Shown here in pieces: positions 59,934 through 64,000 of a DNA stretch of 64,000 nt. Numbering within the stretch: position 1 is the first letter of the stretch; each line of letters starts with the position of its first letter. The position numbers and the translations under genes are program-made. The notes beneath the pieces were generated by a model that saw nothing but the letters and a program-made list of their open reading frames with translations, was not told where the DNA came from and made no database searches. Origin of the DNA: Cristatella mucedo (lineage: Eukaryota > Bryozoa > Phylactolaemata > Cristatellidae); NCBI GenBank assembly GCA_009760855.2, contig WPIO01000055.1, positions 2,694,001 through 2,758,000 on the forward strand, in the 5' to 3' direction.

Positions 59934-62559
59934 GTAAGAAAAATGTACATACAACATCCGGTACTATTTTTTTACCGTTGACGTCAATATTTCAATCCTT
60001 TATTGCAGCAAGGAGTTGATCGCATCGACTAGCTTAGGGCTAAATCGCTGAGCATAGTAAGGGAAACACAAAACAACTTAACACTGACAACATGGAGCTC
60101 ACAAAACTACACATGCATCTAGCATGGATATCCGTCAAAATCACTCTCACTTGTGCTTGCAGGATGGTTCCATAACAATATCAAGTCGTGCAGAATGTTT
60201 GTTTGGTCACGTCTAGTGGCTAAGTTTAGCAACTTAGGGCCGTGCTACGACCTCTAATATAAAACGAGCCAAAAGCGTCTTTGGATGGTCAACTTGCAAG
60301 CTCTTATTGAATGTTATTACCAGATTTCATTGCCTTTATATAGCTCAAAGACCAGCTACCTAATTTGAAAAGTAAATGGTTACCGGCAAGCACAGATCGC
60401 CCAAGTGACAGGCGATAGTAACGACTATCCCTCTACAATTGTTCTGAGACGTGATGGAATTGTCGAGACGAATACTCGCGAAAACAGCCAAAAAGCCTTT
60501 TTTTATATTGTGACTGTCTAACTAGGCAGAATGGGTTTTCATAAAAACTAAAATATGGAGTAGTGATCATCACTGAAATTTCTTAAAATTTAATCTTCAT
60601 TTTTCCCGTGTTGTATGTGCTCGGAGGCTTGCGGGCTCTGAAATAATGCAACTGTGGACTTTGATTCAGCTCTACCACATAATTACGGAGATCCACACCA
60701 CACTCACGACTGTTCAAGTTGATTCTCTGACTAAATTATTTACTCAAGTAAATCTTTTTTAACTAAAGAGCTCGGTTTCGAATGCATTCACGAGTTACCT
60801 GCAGCAAAAGATATCAATGAAATATGTCCGATTGAGTGTAAAAGAGTTTTACTATTATACTCTGCATACACAGTTACATGAATAGAAGAAAAATAGCAGA
60901 AATTTGTCAATATTAGAATTTATTGAGCCTTCTGCAACTCTTTACAAATGCGAAAGAGAGATGTGCCAATCCCTCACGATGCTGGAGTCGGCGATGCTGG
61001 AGTCGGCAGTCCTATTCCACAAAGTCACGATTAGATAACTTTCAGGATTAATAGATCTGAACGAATTGATTTCAAGATGAGATGCTGGCTGGTTTAAATA
61101 AAAGTAGTAAATTAAAAAAAATAATTAATAATATTTTCAATAGATCAGATGAGGCCCAGAATACTGGAGGTAATGTGGTACTTTATAACATCATTCTCTC
61201 CTTCGAGAGTGATTATAGCAGTAAAGGTTTTGCTCATTAATGACGTAGCTCATTAACGACGGACAGGACAACCAGCTGAATTGAAAGCTATTAAGATATC
61301 CACGAGTTTCAAATTTCTTACACGATATAGTTACACTGCAAACCGATTTGCTTTAAACTGTTTTAGCAGTATAACTTTCCGTAATCGTTTCCCACACGAA
61401 ATTTAATTTTCTTGAAGAAATTCTGCAACGGACAACAATGTTAAGTGCTCTAGGTGTCTATAAACTATAAAAACGTATACCACTAGTATTGGCTTTAATA
61501 CGATAACTTAATTCGCATTGTTTAGTTGCTAAAGGGGCTAAGGCCGCTCCTGGTTGTCAGCTAACACGCACTTTCTAAATAAAGGTAAGTTAAGTTACCA
61601 GCTGCCACGAGAAATGAGGTGCCTGCCTAGAATCGCTGTGGTTCTCTTAAAGTTATAGATGAAGATGCAGCACATGCAGGACTAGCCAAATAGAATAAAT
61701 GCTTTAAAAGATACATCGAAGAGGTTGCTTCTTGCCTAGAATAGCCCGCTTATTGCGATGCAATAGACAGACCAGTGCTCCAGCTATCTTCGTCGTGCTG
61801 ACTTACCACGACGTGAAAGTATGGATACCACATGAAGTGTAGCTACTGCATCATCCTTGTAGCTGCAAGTGTTTGTGCTGCTGTAGTCAAATATACAAAT
61901 TGAATGCGTTGTTTCTAGCTTGTCGATGCCGTTCCCTTGTTTATTCGGATTTTCTAAGAGAATTTCGTAACAGCAATTATTGATTTATTTATGCTGGCGA
62001 ACAGGTCAGGCATGGATTAAGACACAAACTTAAATTCTCGCACGACGCACTTCATGCAACTCTTAAGAATATAGTAAACTGACCGAGGGAAATTTTGGGG
62101 ATCGGAGAATAGGCAGAGAAGGCACTCCTGAGGAAATATGATTTCCACAAAGTTCTCAAAAGTGTTGTTTTTGTTCCAGCCAATATTTTAAATGCACTCA
62201 AGGTTTACGAGAGCTAAAGGTTGGCAGAGCTATTTGATTCAACGTGACACACTTGGCCAAACGTTTGCAGTTCTTATGTGCTTGTCTATGTAGATTGCAA
62301 TGCATCCTTTGTCTTAAAGCTTGCTAATATTTTATTTCAACCATTTAGTTTACCAATATGAACTTGGGAGGCATGACGCTTCGACTTTTATGAAAAAACC
62401 AAGTTTGCTTACATACGTGTTGTGCCTTACGAGACCGCTTTGTAGGGATGCCAGGTTGAAGGAACCTGTGTCTGAATTTACTCCACTAGAATATAGGTTA
62501 ATTACCCAAAGAATTTATCTGAAGAGACAATATATTCACGCATTGTCCCAATGCCACTA
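59934..62559 (+). other. Gene B last intron, main part
   Basis: Matches 18,056-20,480 and 22,020-23,700 in block A. The exon-like 49-nt segment of A is 48 nt here. The frame that is open at 19,956 in A carries a TGA here at the matching NYW codon. Confidence 0.5.
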
Positions 62560-63145
62560 CAGCGGACTATGAATATGGCTGCAAGGCTGGTCTCCAAGTC
62601 CTAGCGGTTTAAGCACGTGTCGCCTTTGCTGAAAGAGCTAAGATGGTTGCCGGTTGAGCAAAGGATACAGAGCAAAGTTCTTACGCTGACCCACAAGGCC
62701 CGCCACGGCTTGGCTCCTTCGTACCTAGCTGGACTGCTACATCAGTTTCAGTCTGTTCGTGCCCTGAGGTCCTGCGTGGACAATAAATTAGCTGTCCCAT
62801 TTCTCTGCTTAAAGACAGTTGGCGACAGAAGCTTTAGCTGTGCAGGTCCTAGACTGTGGAACTTGCTTCCACAATTCCTGCGCAACGACAACTACTCTCC
62901 TACTGCTGACTATGGCACATCTTTTTCAGCGGTCCTGAGCTGCTACTTCTATGCTACTCACAACCTCCAATGCTCTCCTGACTCTGCTATGCTTCCCAAT
63001 TTCTCTTTGTTGCGTGAGATGAAGTCTGTTGGCTACCGAATGCGTACCGAAAGCCGCTTAGGCTGTGAGTGGGCTATACAAAACTCTCCTGAGTAACACC
63101 CACATAGTCTTTATGACTTTGTGGAGTTACAGACGGAGATACATC
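62560..63145 (+). mobile_element. LINE family 2, 3' fragment (recent)
   Basis: 159 open codons (62,617-63,096) of the family-2 C-terminal domain (SPLLKELRWLPVEQRIQSKV, LTHKARHGLAPSYLAGLLHQ), then the 3' end GAGTTACAGACGGAGATACA and a CATCAT run. Block A is uninterrupted at 23,760-23,775, so the insertion is B-specific. Confidence 0.85.
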
Positions 63146-63421
63146 ATCACGTCATCATCATCAACAACGCTGGATATGTAGGTTATATGTGGAGGTGAAA
63201 ATAAATATTTTTAGGTTACATATGCGTGTACAAGGAATAAATTTGCAACGTAATATCAACGTTTTTGGGAGTGCCTGCTAGACGCCTACCAACTCAGGAC
63301 TGCCATGCCTCCCCGAGCAACGGCTGTTCGTTTGATGTCACACGAATAGGATATTTAGCCATTTGTTTTTTATTCTAAATCAATTATTTGCACTTAAAAA
63401 CCAGAGCCATGTGACTTGCAG

Positions 63422-63585
63422 ATTGTGAACCCGACGTGAGCTACGTAAACCTTGGCCCTGAGTTGCAAGCGAAAGACGCCACAATGGCGGATGTTGAGTC
63501 AAGTTCACGGGGATTTTATGCATCAATAGAGGATAGCACAAACTCTGAAGACGGCAGAATATATGAACATCTGCAACTGAATTAA
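63422..63585 (+). CDS. Gene B, last exon: ITIM/ITAM-like signalling tail
   Basis: Acceptor TGTGACTTGCAG, entry phase 1, 54 codons to a TAA at 63,583. It reads CEPDVSYVNLGPELQ, ..RGFYASIEDS.. and ..GRIYEHLQLN. VSYVNL (Tyr at 63,442) fits the ITIM consensus and also a Grb2-type YxN site. YASI and YEHL are 11 residues apart, within ITAM spacing (YxxL/I-x6-12-YxxL/I). Acidic and serine residues surround them. Such motifs, once phosphorylated by Src-family kinases, dock SH2 proteins (Syk/ZAP or SHP type). The exon is intact. Confidence 0.75.
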
Positions 63586-63785
63586 AAATAAGCTCCCGAC
63601 GTCTTTTTCAGTCAACTAAAATGCCAGGCAGCTCACAAGCATGGCAAGTAACTTCACTGACAGCAAGATTTACCTCCAGATACAGCTTAGTGGCCTGCCA
63701 AATGTTTGCACACTGACAGTAAAATAAGTCGCTTATGTAACTATCGTCATTTTTACGACCAATAAATCAGTTATAATATGTGAAC
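63586..63785 (+). promoter_or_regulatory. Gene B 3' UTR with poly(A) signal
   Basis: AATAAA at 63,761-63,766, about 180 bp after the stop and conserved in position with gene A. Beyond it nothing is recognised to the window end. Confidence 0.6.
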
Positions 63786-64000
63786 CTATTGTGATGAACT
63801 GTAAATCTGAATTCGCAAACCAATCTCTCTACGTATGCTTGTTGTAGCTTTTGTAGTTTTGTGAGACTGTTCACCAAAGAAATTCTGCTGGAGCTGAAAA
63901 TGACCGCCGACCTATGTGCTTTTGGACTGGTATCATTTGTTTACCTGCTGATCAAGCCAAATCGTGATGGACAGCATTGATGAGTAACCGTAGTCATAAA

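Overview
The window is animal nuclear DNA, A+T-rich and dense with retroelements. It holds exons bounded by GT/AG splice sites, Pol III-type SINEs, L2/CR1-type LINEs, (CA)n and (AT)n arrays and a solo LTR. Nothing looks prokaryotic or organellar. I cannot name the species. The gene found here suggests an invertebrate, since it is an immunoglobulin-domain membrane protein with tyrosine signalling motifs.

The main content is a pair of paralogous immunoglobulin-superfamily receptor genes on the + strand. Copy B runs from 32,610 to 63,585 in seven exons: signal peptide (32,610-32,673), Ig1 (38,019-38,336), Ig2 (48,540-48,869), Ig3 plus stalk plus transmembrane helix (51,154-51,650), a 25-nt juxtamembrane exon (51,752-51,776), a 53-nt cytoplasmic exon (59,881-59,933), and a last exon (63,422-63,585) with three YxxL/I motifs, two of them spaced like an ITAM. 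All junction phases agree (1,1,1,1,2,1). Copy A (9,709 to 24,194) has the same last five exons; its signal-peptide and Ig1 exons would lie left of the window. Each copy has disabling changes at different places: A has a Cys-to-Tyr change in Ig2 and two 2-nt indels, B has a 1-nt deletion and a TGA in the Ig3 exon. As read, both look like recent pseudogenes or alleles of a larger family.

The genes sit in a tandem segmental duplication, about 5.6-24.4 kb against 44.2-63.8 kb, with weaker similarity further left. Introns and intergenic DNA are largely built of two L2-type LINE families, two tRNA-like SINE families, a 1,335-bp solo LTR and other LTR-like pieces. Because the blocks are paralogous, several insertions (14.4, 13.8, 55.0-58.6 and 62.6 kb) have an empty site in the partner, so their relative order can be read. 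One LINE (about 54,991-58,557, minus strand) is nearly full length and encodes endonuclease and reverse transcriptase in one long frame, broken late by a 10-bp deletion.

Layout: 1-2.4 kb LINE broken by SINEs; 2.8-5.4 kb old family-2 LINE; 5.6-9.7 kb left part of block A with two minisatellites; 9.7-24.4 kb gene A; 24.4-27.5 kb family-2 LINE; 27.5-32.1 kb LTR-like and LINE debris; 32.6-63.6 kb gene B; the last 0.2 kb is 3' flank.
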